A DNA stretch of 64,000 nucleotides from the NCBI GenBank assembly GCA_021234155.1, contig JAJEKV010000055.1, positions 1,729,090 to 1,793,089 on the forward strand, given 5' to 3'. The position numbers were made by a program, and so were the translations under genes. Under the pieces are notes generated by a model. It searched no databases. It was not told where the DNA came from and saw only the letters and a program-made list of their open reading frames with translations. This document shows positions 11,094-22,764 of this stretch, piece by piece (the stretch's first letter is position 1; every line of letters begins with the position of its first letter). This stretch comes from Isoetes taiwanensis (taxonomy: Eukaryota > Streptophyta > Lycopodiopsida > Isoetales > Isoetaceae).

Positions 11094-13395
11094 CCTGGGC
11101 TCAAACATGTCACCTAGGCTCCAACATACCACCTATGCTCAAAGATGCCAAGGTGGCTCAAACATGCCACATGGGCACCAGCATGCCACCTAGGCTCCAA
11201 CATGCCAAGGTGGCTCAAACATGCCATGTCGGCTCCAAGATGCCACCTAGGCTTCATCATGTCAAGGTGGCTCAAACATGGCAAGGTGGCTCAAACATGC
11301 CACGTGGCTTCAACATGCCACCTAGGCTCCAACATGCAAGGTGGCTCCAACATGCCACCTAGGCTCAAGTATGCCAAGGTGGGTCAAACATGCCACGTGG
11401 GCTCCAACATGCCACCTAGGCTCAAACATGCCAAGGTGGCTCAAAACATGCCACCAAGGCTCCAACATGCCAAGGTGGCTCAAACATGCCACCTAGGCTC
11501 AAACATGCCAAGGTGGCGCAAACATGACAAGGTGGCTCAAACATGCCACGATGGCTCCAACATGCCAAGGTGTCTCAAACATGGCAAGATGGCTCAAACA
11601 TGCCACGTGGCTCCAACATGCCCCCTAGGCTCCAACATGCAAGGTGGCCCAAGCATTCCACTTAGGCTCCAACATGCCACCTAGGATAAAACATGCCAAG
11701 GTGGCTGAAACATGCCACGCGGGCCCCAACATGCCAAGGTGGCTCAAACATGCCATCTAGGCTCCAACATGCCACCTTGGCTAAAACATACCAAAGTGGC
11801 TCAAACATGCCACGCGGGCTCCAACATGCCACCTAGGCTCCAACATGCCAAGGTGGCTCAAACATGCCACGCGGGCTCCAACATGCCAACTAGGTTCCAA
11901 CGTGCCACCTAGGCTCAAACATGCCAAGGTGGCTCAAACATGCCACACAAGCTCCAACATGCTACCTAGGCTCCAACATGCCAAGGTGGCTCAAACATGC
12001 CACCTAGGCTCCAACATGCCACCTAGGCTTCAACATGCCAAGGTGGCTTGAACATTTCAAGGTGGCTCAAATATGCCAGGCGGGCTCCAACATGCCAAGG
12101 TGGTTCAAACATGCCAAGGTGTCTCAAACATGCCAAGGTGGCTCAAACATGCCACTAGGCTCCAACATGCCATCTAGGTGCAAACATGCTAAGTTGGCTC
12201 AAACATGCCAAGGTGGCTCAAACATGCCACGCAGGCTCCGACAAGCCATCTAGGCTCCAACATGCCAAGGTGGCTCAAACATGTCACCTAGGCTCCAACA
12301 TGACATGTAGGCTCAAACATGCCAAGGTGGCTCAAACATGCCACGCGGGCTCCCTAGGCTCCAACATGCCATGTCGGCTCCAAAATGCCACCTACGCTCA
12401 AACATGCCACGTGGACTCCAACATGCCATTAGGCTCCTGCACGCCACCTAGGCTCCAAAATGCCACCCAACATGACAAGGTGGCTCAAACATGCCACGCG
12501 GGCTCCAACATGCCACCTAGGCTCAAACATGCCAAGGTGGCCTCAAACATGCCACCTAGTCTCAAACATGCCACCTAGATTCCTACATGCCACCTAGGCT
12601 CAAACATGCCAAGGTGGCTCAAACATGCCACGTGGGCTCCAACATGCCAAATAGACTCCAACATGCCAAGGTGGTTCAAACATGTCGAGGTGGCTCAAGT
12701 ATACCACAAGGGCTCCAACATGCCACCTAGGCTCAAACATGCCAAGGTGGCTCAAACATGACACGCAGGCACCAACATGCCACCTAGGTTCCAACATGCC
12801 AAGGTGGCTCAAGCATGCCACCTAGGCTCCAACATGCCACCTAGACTCCAACATGCCACCTAGGCTCCAACTTACCACCTAGGTTCAAATATGCCAAGGT
12901 GGCTCAAACATGCCACATGGGCCCAAACATGCCACTAGGCTCTAACATGCCAATGTGGCTCAAACATGCCAAGATGGCTCAAACACGCCACCCAGTGCTC
13001 CAACATGCCACTTAGGCTCAAACATGCCACATGTCCTCCAACATGCCACATAGGCTCAAACATGCCAAGGTGGCTCAAACATGCCAAGATGGCTCAAACA
13101 AGCCACCTAGGCTCAAAACATGTCACCTTGGCTCCAACATTCCACTTATCCAACATGCCACCTAGGCTCCAACATGCCAAGGTGGCTCAAACATGCCATG
13201 CAGGCTCCAACATGTCACCTAGGATCAAACATGCCAAGATGGCTCCAGCACGCCACCTAGGCTCCAACATGCCAAGATGGCTCAAACATGTCATCTAGAC
13301 TCCAACATGCCACCTTGGCTTTAACATGCCACCTAGGCTCAAACATGCCAACGTGGCTCAAACATGCCATGTGGGCTCCAACATGCCGCGTGGGC
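11094..13395 (+). repeat. 19-bp satellite array, right block
   Basis: The same 19-bp monomer family and the same orientation as the left block, about 120 units, resuming after the palindrome. More units are irregular here (CAAGATGG, ATGTCGG, GTAGG centres), so this block seems more diverged or older. It ends at about 13395 in ordinary AT-rich DNA. The long open frames (for example 11145-11684) are satellite by-products. Confidence 0.95.
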
Positions 13396-14330
13396 ATGCG
13401 CCTATAGAGCGGTTCTTGCCTGCCTTGGTTCTATTTTTGAGATCTGAGATGTTTTTTTTTTGCTTCTACTGGAACTCGATATTATCTCCAGTTTTAATGC
13501 TAATTTTCATAGGATTGGCAGATCCAGCACAACAGTTGGTCGGGCTTCCAATGTGAGGAGGAGTAATTCTTTCCACGCAAGCTATTATTTTTTTTTGAGC
13601 CATATAATCTTCTCCAGAATTTTGTTCTCGCATCTTATATTGCTTCAAGCACTTTAGGATGGAAATAGTTCTAAACACTCGGCAAGAACTACAGCTTTTG
13701 CACTTTGCCTATGCTATCCGGAGTCAGTGCTACCATGCGTACCTCTCGATATAAAACATACCGAGAGTTGTTGAAGCTCTTACAATCTCGACCTTTGCTA
13801 TTGGGGGTTTTATTTCGGGTGTGCATATAACCTTTTCCTTTTATCATTTAAAATTTCGAGAATGTTTTTTGCTTTCTTAAGAACACGAAAACCGTACCGG
13901 TAAGCCAGATCAAGCAAAACCAACTCGTGTGCATTGCCAAGCAGCCAGGTTGCAAATTGCAGCCGATCCACCTAAAGGATCGACTAGAAATAGTTTTCAA
14001 GGGCAATCGCTACTCGACATCCCCAAGAAATATATGGGCACCGCCATACCTCAAGGGTAGGGGTAGGGAGTTGTATATAAAAAAAGCTAGAGAGAAAAAG
14101 AGTGGGGCACAATAGGAGAAACAATAGCCCCTCAGCAGGAAAAAAGGGGGATAAAATCTAATTATATATATTTAAAAAAATATGCATGCAAATGCAAGTA
14201 GTATTTTATCAAACCGTCAAGATGGACGGTTGAGATCTTCATCCCCATTTTATTATGTTAGATATTGGCCCTTGAAATTGATGGTCGAGATTGACAGCAC
14301 GATGAACGGCTAAGATGTTGATCCAAGTCC
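13396..14330. other. No gene seen
   Basis: AT-rich, moderately complex sequence. Short open frames show no recognisable domain, and no tandem structure was found. Confidence 0.5.
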
Positions 14331-14339
14331 TCTAATGTG

Positions 14340-14680
14340 ATTGGCCTTGCGCCATGTGTTTCCCTCCGCCCTGTGCTTTCCTCTCTGTGTTTTTCCTCTC
14401 TCCCCCTTGACTATGGCGCCGCTTGGCGATGGCGAATCCGGCAGAGCTCCTCCCTATGTTTTTCCTCTCTCCCTGTGCTTTCCTCCCTGTTTTTTTCCTC
14501 TCTACCCCTTGGCTATGGCGCCCCTTGGCGATGGCGAATCCGCCCAGAGCTCCTTCCCCGTTTTTCCTCTCTCCCTCTGCTTTCCTCCCTGTTTTTTTTC
14601 CCTCTCTCCCCCTTGGCAATGGCGCCCCTTGGCGTTGGCGAATCCGGCAGAGCTCCTTTGCTTGGCGATGGCAAAGCTTC
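14340..14680. repeat. 103-bp minisatellite, three units
   Basis: The block CTTGGCGATGGCGAATCCG starts at 14422, 14524 and 14628 (the last with GTT for GAT), giving periods of 102 and 104 bp. Between the blocks lie pyrimidine-rich segments (CTTTCCTCCCTGTTTTTTTC). The minus frame reads as a basic repeat protein (units with GFAIAKGRHSQG), but nothing else supports a gene. Confidence 0.85.
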
Positions 14681-15136
14681 TTTTTGATGTAGGTGCTCTG
14701 TCGCTGCATCAACTGGTATAAAATGGCCTGTAAAAAAAGGCCAGGAAAATATCAAGAACATCAAGGTCATTACATAGATCCATCGATGGGAGCCCGGAAA
14801 TGGCTCTGAGCGCACTTCTGGATGCAGAAGGGTAGTCAAATGGACATGAGCTGCAATAAATCCGGACAAGACAATCTGGACAGCCTAGATTCTGAATATC
14901 CTTGTGCTCAAAGAAATTAATTGTTCTGAGTTTGGAGGTCTGGCTATGGCGGTAGAGGACTGCAGAAGATGTGGCTTGGACTCCAAGGTAACTCCAGCAA
15001 AAAGCATATTCAGTCTGCTCTCTTGATCTTGTAAAAAATCTAATCTGTTCTTTCAATCACAGATGACCTAGTCCGCCCATCTGGAGCTTCCGTTGCAGAT
15101 CCTTAAAGATGACTTAATCCAACAGAGTAGACTGGA

Positions 15137-15804
15137 ATGAGGATCGAAGAAGGCTTGGCAGCTCTTGTCACAGGAGGGGGCTCGTGGATCGGTAAATCTT
15201 ATTCTACTCTCTATTTCCTCCCCTGATTGCATATGCCCATGATGTATTTCTAGAAACTACATAGACGGTCTGTTTCTATGAATATGAAACTAGAACGTAG
15301 TAAGAATACTGCAAGCTAATTGTTTTTGATATGCCTTTGAAACTGGAAAAGGACCAACATTGTTGTCTTTCTAAACCAATTTTTGAACATTGTTGTCTTT
15401 TTAAACCAATTTTTGAATAAAAGGTTCCGTCCAAAATTTGGCAATGAGCATACGATTGTTCTGTCTACTTCAAAATAAGATCAATTGAGCACTCAATATT
15501 CTATTGTGTTTGTTTTGCAGGAAGAGCATTGGCACTGGCTTTTTCTATGAAGGGGGTGACTGTCACGGTGTTTTATTATGCAGAAGAGAGAGGATTAGAA
15601 ACTGCAGAAAATGCATTTGGCAGCCCTCCATTTGTAAAGAAACATGCGAACTTGTCAAAGGTTGTTAAAGGGATCTTTCTTTTCTTCAGAATATTTTGGC
15701 ATAATGAAAGGAAACAGACAGGTTTGCAAGGCGGCAGTGCCATGAAAAGAAGAATATGCATATCATTTACTATGTATCAAATCAGCTCCATGGCAAGAAT
15801 TTGA
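15137..15804 (+). pseudogene. Short-chain dehydrogenase (SDR) N-terminal fragment, two exons
   Basis: A first exon at 15137-15191 starts ATG and reads M-R-I-E-E-G-L-A-A-L-V-T-G-G-G-S-W-I, ending at a GTAAAT donor. A second exon begins at 15521 after TGTTTTGCAG and continues in phase: GRALALAFSMKGVTVTVF, then YYAEERGLETAENA. Together this is the start of an NAD(P)-binding Rossmann fold, beta1-TGxxxGIG-alphaB-beta2, most like 15-hydroxyprostaglandin-dehydrogenase-type SDRs. The open frame stops at 15804 after 112 residues, far short of the usual 250 or so, and no Y-x-x-x-K catalytic block follows. The second-to-last glycine of TGxxxGIG is Trp. The exon phase match is strong evidence of origin from a real gene; the truncation points to a fragment or a gene with unseen exons. 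Confidence 0.65.
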
Positions 15805-16776
15805 ATAAAGCAAAATTGAGTTTATACAATATATAAATTTGTGAAAATATAATCTGTGTTTTAAGGCAAGCTTGAGTTTAAAGGCAAACTTGAGTTTAGT
15901 GGACATTTAAATGATGCTTGCTCCATGATGTCTTTTTCCTTTTAGTAGATTGAAATTATCAATAGCTAATAAATAATTGTTTTTTTTTTTGAAAAATTGA
16001 GTGCCACGTGTCAATATTTGATTGGTTAGACAGATGTTCCAGAGCGGACCAAACAGGTTGTTTCTCTAAATTTAAATAAAAGCCACATATATTTTATTTC
16101 ATTGAGACAACAACTACATTAAGAAACAACGTGTCTACTTCTTAATAGCTACATATCAAATCAAGGAAAACAATGTTCCCTATATGTGGGTTTCTTTAAA
16201 ACTACGTATTGTTTTTTAAGAAAATAATGAAAATTTTAAAACCAACATGTAAAGAAAAAACATAATACATATAGAAAAAAAAGATATATCTAATAACTAC
16301 ATATTGTCGTAGTAAAACAACATTTGAAAACAACAATTATTCTAAAATAATACATGTGGATTTCTTAGATATTACGTATTTTCTTTTGTGAAAACAATGT
16401 TAACTTAAAGACTACAAGTGGAGAAAACAAAACAACACACATTGAAAAGGAAAAAAAAAACTATTCTTTTTCAATTTTCCACGTATTAATATTCAAACCT
16501 ACATGTGTTTTTTGGAATACAAACAACGCGTGGCTCCTCCACACGTTGACAAAAGTTCGTGAAAAACAATAGTGAAAAAAAGGACACGTTGATCAAAAAC
16601 AAAAAGCTGCCAGAAAAACCATTGGAATGTTTTGCCAAAACCACCGGCCTCTTTGTGCAAATCCGGATAAACGGGCCCGCGTGGACTTTTGGGGCCATTT
16701 TGGTGTTGTTTTGGCATAAAACAACACTTCCAGAAACTAAAAAACAACCGTGGACCAAAAATTGGGGTCAATGTGA
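15805..16776. other. No gene seen; AT-rich with loose ACAT repeats
   Basis: AT-rich DNA in which motifs such as CTACATATT, AACAACA and TACATGTGG recur at irregular spacing between 16060 and 16510. The last part (GTGGACCAAAAATTGGGGTC near 16750) resembles, inverted, the sequence beside the purine repeat at 4445-4465. Confidence 0.5.
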
Positions 16777-17057
16777 TGGGGGGTAAGGGGAAAATAGAAA
16801 ATGGGAAAATAAGAAAATGGAAAAAGGAAATGTGAAAGGGGAAAGGGAAAAGGGAAGGGAAAAAAGGAAAAAAAAAATAGGAGAACGAAAAGCAAGAGTG
16901 GAAAAAAAAGAAAAGAAAAAGGAAACATGAAAGGAAAAAGGAAAATGAGAATGCAAAAAAGAGAAGCGCGGGGAAGGACAAAAAGGAAAAAGGACATGGG
17001 CAGGTGCAAGTCCCACCAACCACGCCTTCAACAACAAAAAAAGAAAAAGAAAAAGGG
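16777..17057. repeat. Purine-rich repeat, fragment 2 (left of L1 insertion)
   Basis: Homologous to 55580-56155: both carry GATGGGGGGTAAGG, AAATGTGAAAGGGGAAAGGG and a common non-purine island GGTGCAAGTCCCACCAACCA (at about 17002 and 56080). That island is also the 3' part of the SINEs at 31.3 and 35.7 kb. Confidence 0.8.
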
Positions 17058-17635
17058 GGAAGGCCCATTGTGAGTCAATTTAGGCCGAGTGTGAGCCCTC
17101 TCTGCCCTTGTTGTGGCCTTCGTCGTGAGACTGCAGAGCATTATCTGGTTTTATGCCCTCACTTGCAGCCCGCACAGGATTGGGTCGGGGCTCGCTTTGT
17201 GAGATTGACTAGCCGCCAGCTTGCGCTTCATGTGTATCCTCGGTGCTTGGCCGCTCTTCTGCGAAAGCCTTGCATCCGTGCGCGGGCTTGGTTGGTGTGG
17301 CTGATTTGGAAGCGGCGGCGGTTGTGGATCTTTTAGGGGATTCAGCAGCCTGCAGCCTCTCTGATTCCTCGACTCGGGTGCAAGCTATTTCAAAGCTTTC
17401 TGGTGTTCCCGGGATTAGTAGAGAGGAAGTTTGCCATTTGGCGGGACTTCTTGGGTGTTGTAGATGGTGATGGTCGGTTTGTACAAAGAGTGGAGATTCG
17501 CGTTTTTGTGAGTTTGTTGTGGAGTGTCAAGGTATCGCTGTCTCTTTGGGGCAGTTCTCCTTCCTCCTCACTTGCTTTGTAATATTACCATTCTTTTAAT
17601 ATATTGATGACACAGTTCTTCAAAAAAAAAAAGGA
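17058..17635 (+). mobile_element. 5'-truncated L1-type LINE insertion
   Basis: The plus strand encodes the C-terminal zinc region of a plant L1-like reverse transcriptase (CPCCGLRRETAEHYLVLCPH: C-x2-C, later H and C) followed by a basic W-rich tail (RARAWLVWLIWKRRR). A frame change occurs at about 17250, where a second frame continues. The 3' untranslated part ends with TTTAATATATTGATGACACA and an A-run at 17623-17633. The homologous purine element at 56150 lacks this segment, so it is a dead-on-arrival insertion. Confidence 0.75.
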
Positions 17636-17815
17636 GGGGGGGGGGGAGGGAAACGTTAAAGTAGAAAGATGAGGGTAAAAATGGGAAGGGAAAAACAGAA
17701 AAAGGGAAAAATAAAAAAGCAAGGAATGAGAAAAGAGGAAATGAAGGGAAAAGCGGGAAAACAAAAAGGGAAAACAAAAATAGGATAAAAGAGAAGAAAA
17801 ACAAGTGAAGGAAAA
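17636..17815. repeat. Purine-rich repeat, fragment 3 (right of L1 insertion)
   Basis: Continues the homology with 56150-56310 (GTTAAAGTAGAAAGATGAGG, AAATGGGAAGGGAAAA, GAAATGAAGGGAAAAGCGGG). Together with fragment 2 it is one element interrupted by the L1 piece. Confidence 0.8.
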
Positions 17816-17831
17816 AACGTACAAAAACAAG

Positions 17832-17876
17832 GTGTTGCGCACGAGGGGTTGCCCTCCGATGGCGCGAAAGTGTGTT
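17832..17876. repeat. Short shared tail, GGGGTTGCCCTCC motif
   Basis: TTGCGCACGAGGGGTTGCCC here resembles TTTGCGCGGAGGGGGTTGCC at about 31394-31438, including the following TCC..ATGGC..G..AGTG. In the second case it follows directly the A-run of a SINE. Confidence 0.55.
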
Positions 17877-19638
17877 TTCATGGTTTCTGTTTTTCCAAGT
17901 TCTTAAGATTAATGTTGCTTACTCTTCGTATTTCAGCTTGTTACTATCGAAAGAATTATATGTTCCTCATTATGATATTTTGAATGCCACAATTTTTCAA
18001 TAAAATACAAGCTTATATGGCATTGCCATGATATCAGATTGTTCCTATCAATGCAAGGTGTTAATTTCATTGGAGAAGAAAAACTAACTGTATGTGCAAG
18101 ACAGTCCACCAGCTTTCAGTGTTACATCATGTGTTCTTGGAACAATAATGAAAAAAGTCTCATTACATTTCGAGAGCAAACAACAAAGAACATTGAATGC
18201 TCCCTTGCAACTGACCATACTCCAATTGACTTGATGGTTATCACACTTATGGTGATGATTTATATCACATTTTCAATGTGTAAAATCTCAATTGGAAAGC
18301 CATTATTAAAATTGTATCCTTTTCAATGAAGAGCTATTTCGGCTATAGACAGCAATGTCACGAGGGCTCAATAGCTGTGGGATAGCTGTGGGAACAAGGA
18401 GTTGCCCTACCAAAGGGCAAAAAAAAAGGCAAGGTATAAACTACATGCATTGCAGAAAATTGTGAACACAACTCATTGGATAAAGCAAGTGTGTCCAAAA
18501 TAGATTAATAATGCACAAGAGCCCTCCCATACAAGTTTATTTAATCCAACATCTATGTTCCATATAAATTATCTGGCACCCACCATTAACAAGTTCTTTT
18601 GGATCCATATTTGTATTTCATAGATATATGGAGCCACCCTTAACAAGTTTTTTTCAATCCAAGAATTGTGTTTCATAGATTATCTTGTATACAAATATCC
18701 CTGGCAGACGCCATTAGAGAGAGGCCAAAAATGCAATTGCTTGCACAATAAGGTTCAATAAAATGCAATTTTAACGGACGGGTGAAAATCTCGTAACATT
18801 CTTAAAAAAAATTATGCCACTTTGGCATCGTGCGTCTGAACACTCAAATGCATTTAACCGAACTTCAAATGTAAGAGCTTCCTCGAGATTTTTCTCCCTC
18901 TTTTTTGTATGAACACAATTTTGGGATAAGAAATTATATCCGAAATGGGAATGCCGAAAAGTAAATTATTGGAACGCAACTTAACCAGATCTCTCTAAGA
19001 AACATGGCTCTCTGAGAAATATGGTGTGCGAAACCACGTATTTTAGTCAAACTATAACTTTGTAGATTTAATTTGTAATTGCCGCGATATGTCTCAACAA
19101 CAAATGAGAATCAAATGACGTTTGGAAATATCGCCCGAGCTACAAATGATCGCAAGCTATTTCTCACAACTATGACCGATGGATGCACAAAAGCAATTGT
19201 CCCTAGATGGACGAGCTTAGTTGTTCGTGCTAAAACACTTGGTATTTGTCAAGAATAAAAGGCGTGGTCCTCGCTGCAAACTTTACATCATCTCCATATC
19301 AGATCCGGTTCACACTTGCAACCTGCAATGTACAGTAAAGCCATGTGGATGGACGACAAAAGAACCTCGAGCCGAACGCAGACTTTTTTCTATCATCTTT
19401 ATTTTTGTTTTGTGTGTGAATAGTGTGCTAAAGTTTTGGATGACGACACTACTTAATAATTCAATTGAAATAGTGTATTCTTTCTGCAGATATATTTTTG
19501 AAAATAAGATGTTAAAAGTTGTCAGAGTTGGAGATGAACGGTGCATATGAATGATATATGATACTTTAAAATTAGAGACTAGATCAATGAAGGCATTAGT
19601 ATTCAAAATTTATCACTCATGGAACAATTGTTTTTCTC
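17877..19638. other. No gene seen
   Basis: AT-rich, non-repetitive sequence. Open frames at 18039-18329 and 19221-19550 have no recognisable domain and contain AT-driven composition. Confidence 0.45.
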
Positions 19639-19947
19639 TCAACATATGCATGTCATTGACTCTTGGAGCACATACTTGTGGAGTTGAAATAAAAAACTGA
19701 CTGCCGACAACATGCCAAGCTGAAGGAACAACAAACTGAGCTGGGAATCTGCCATGCAAACCCCACCTGATCCAAACGGAGAAGGGAGTGCAGAAATAAT
19801 GCGAAAATCTTCTTTCTCTGCTGTGGCAATAACTACATGTTCAGGAAACACTTTGGGTTTGATTAGTTGCCTGCATTCTGCCCTAGAAACATGAAGATGA
19901 CGCTCAAAAACCCCCCTTCTCTCTTTATTTGCGATGAAACATCCCAT
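19639..19947 (-). other. Possible coding remnant, unrecognised
   Basis: A 102-codon minus frame. Its first two thirds, including HVSRAECRQLIKPKVFPEHV and ATAEKEDFRIISALPSPFG, have balanced, protein-like composition unlike the AT-driven frames nearby. The last third is hydrophobic and less convincing. I do not recognise a family. It could be one exon of a decayed gene. Confidence 0.25.
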
Positions 19948-22235
19948 CTTCTAGATGATTGCTTTTTCACAATCATGCCTCTGTTGGAATTGGAAAACAA
20001 AGCATTTACCTTTTGCAGAGCAGGAAGTAAAAGAATGGAGGAAGCTTAAAAAATGAGGAGCCTTCCTGACCTACCTAGACAGTCAGTTTCAATAAAAATT
20101 GGGATGCATCAAATGATTTAGTGCTGAATTAAACCTCTGAAATGACTGCTGTAATACAAGAGGAAAATAGTTATTACTTAAAAAGCATGTAAAAGTAGTT
20201 GTTAGCATGCTGAAGCTGTCATTCTCTCAAGCGCTTTGAATGCATACCCACTGCCATATCTTTCATTTACTGCAATTAGTGTATTCCATGCTATCACATA
20301 CATTTGATGAAGCATCCTCTAAAACATGAACATCGCATCATCCAGAAATACACACTTGCCATACATATTAACAAGGATAGTCCCAATTATGTTATCGATC
20401 TCGTCGTTGATCATGATAGCATAGGACCTAAGTGCTTCATTCCCTGATGTAAAAGATATATGGTCCCATTATCATTGATTAAGATGAGTCTTAAGCAAAC
20501 CAAATCCATCTTTAGTGTCTGCTATCAAAGTAGAACAATTGCCTTAAATGATTGTCTTGCCAAGACAAAAAGAAATAAACCGCTTTTATTATAGACAAGC
20601 TAGCTTTAAGATTTAAGCGGAGAATAAATCCAAAGACTTACCATCGATATCGGTTTTAATTCACGATCTAGTGTTTGTGGGCATCCAAAGAATTTGAAAT
20701 GAGCACTTGCTTCTAGTGTTTGCATGTTTTGCTTGATGTCATATCATCTCCATATAATTCCCTCGGCGGTGCCTCAAAGATATTGCCCTCTTTTGAAGGC
20801 AAATTACCCGCATGCGGTTCTTTCTTCATCGCCACAATTGGGCCATCCATGGCTGAAGTAAATATAATATCCCTCTTGCTAGAATATCCAAAACAGGCAA
20901 GTTTTCTCGCTCTTTAGTCTTTTTTCACGCATCGAATCCCTCCGGATCACCAAAATTCTTTTTGTTCATGCTTCCTTATATCCAACACATGTGAATATAA
21001 TGATCCCGCTTTTTCATAGCCTTGAGAAGACATAATTCTTGGCTTCGCCTCCCCCAGACAAAAGACACAATAGAATGAATAACGGAAAATTCTTTTTAGG
21101 GATAGAAGAATCTATTCTACAATCTATTGCAAGCATGTGATTTCTTCTCCTATGTTGCTTTATACCTAGAAACATGGTATCAAATAACAGAAAGCAGGGG
21201 ATATAATATGGATTGTAAAAAGCCCAGCATTTTCTCACATGCCTCTAGGAAATAAAGTAGACAGACCAAAATCCCATCCCGAAAGCTTCGTTAGATTCAA
21301 ATAAATGCCACGTGAAAGACGCACCATTGATATACTATATTTCTAGAAAATAAAACAACCAGGATATTTCTTATTTGCATGTCGATATCCAAATTTAAAA
21401 GCCAAAATCTTACAAGGTGTCATTAAAGGCATGGGGTCTCGAAAAATTCAAGGTGATAAAGATGCACGAAGAAACAAACGGGGAAGGAAATGCAGATCAC
21501 GGAATCTTGCGACAAGAATCTGACCACAAACTTATGCATAGTCCGGTATGTAAAGAAAAGTTGCACTTTGACCGCACATCATTACCATTTTCTCGGGTAA
21601 AAACGATATAGCATACCATGCGCAATGCAAAATTACCTAATCATCATGTCATGGATGAGAATTTGTGGAGGCAAAACGAACCAAACTAAGGCACCAAATC
21701 GGTAAAAAAAAAAAAAAAAAAAAAACAGACAAAGAAAGTACTAACGTAAGTTAAACGGAAAACTATGCATCAAACGCACCTTATGAGCGTAATGAGTAAT
21801 AAATGTGACAGAATAATGTGGATCGCCTTTGGCAAGAGCAAACCGCTTTGCTACACTGACCGCAATTAACATAGTGCATACAAGAAGATTCGATTCTTAA
21901 TCTAACATGAAGGAGTTGCTTCACCAAGCTTTGCGACTCATCAAATAGCTTGCTCCCCGGCTTCTAGATACTCGTTTCTTGCTATTAAATCTAATTTCTT
22001 GCTTGAATCCAAAATACCTGTAAAATTTCCTTGTTCCGATCACCGGTCTTAAAACCAAATCCCTACCGGATTTCTTTCCACGGTCATTTGGGTTTTTCCC
22101 ATCTCTACGTGCTTGTCCCTGCCGGACTTCTTGATTCCATCATCTGCGCCAAGCCAAGACTTTGCTCTTTTTCTACCATCTCTTAGAAGCCGAAGATCTG
22201 AAAAGCTTCTTGAATAAGAATGCGAGGACCCAGCA
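19948..22235. other. No gene seen
   Basis: AT-rich single-copy-like sequence with an A-run at 21704-21725. Short frames on both strands show no known motifs. Confidence 0.45.
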
Positions 22236-22405
22236 CCGGTTCGCCGGTTTCGAAAGTGGCTGCCCACCAACGGCGGCCACCGCCAGTTTACCTCCGATAT
22301 CAAGTTTTTAGCATTGGCATATTTCAGGCTGTACTGGCACATACCTGGAATATGCCATAAACCCACATAAACAAGGGTTTGCCCCCCTAGGGGCAACCCA
22401 AAAAA
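22236..22405. repeat. Dispersed repeat module, copy 1
   Basis: Matches 34582-34757 in the same orientation: GAGTGGCTGCCCA-like start, then TTTTTAGCA, GGCATATTTCA, and a conserved end ACCCACATAAACAAGGGTTT followed by GCCCCCxTAGGGGCAACCC. The end can form a hairpin (TTGCCCC / GGGGCAA). It sits immediately left of the duplicated module in both places. Confidence 0.8.
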
Positions 22406-22582
22406 GTAGGAAAGGAAAATGCAAAAATGGAAAAAGTTGGAATGTGATTATGGAAAAGGAATGATGAGAAAATGGAGAAGGGGGAAGAGGAAAAAGTGAT
22501 CATATATTTTCATCGTGTAATTTTATAAGCGTGAATTAATTCAACAATTGCATCAATTTATCATTTACCATTCATAGTTTAT

Positions 22583-22610
22583 GCCCAGTAATGCTGGGCA
22601 CCATTTCTAG
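22583..22610 (+). mobile_element. Helitron-like 3' terminus
   Basis: GCCCAG-TAATG-CTGGGC forms a 6-bp-stem hairpin, followed by ACCATTT and CTAG, then T. A hairpin shortly before CTRR with insertion next to T is the hallmark of Helitron 3' ends. The same layout is at 56513-56540, at 24566-24593 on the opposite strand and, weaker, at 54868-54896. The 5' TC end was not located. Confidence 0.5.
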
Positions 22611-22764
22611 TTTGTTCTAATGCTTAGTCCAATAACAATGCAGTAGAAAATATACATCAAGTTGATCATCAAATCAGATAGCATGTGCAGTACTCTACTG
22701 ATTTATGAAGTGTATCTTGATGCGTATTCTATGCTTAACTATCATTCTCTTGTAGTAAGAATGA

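Noticed and set aside
11145-11684. 179-codon open frame as a repeat protein
   Set aside because: It is the satellite read in one frame; equally open frames exist in other registers and the unit length is not a multiple of three.
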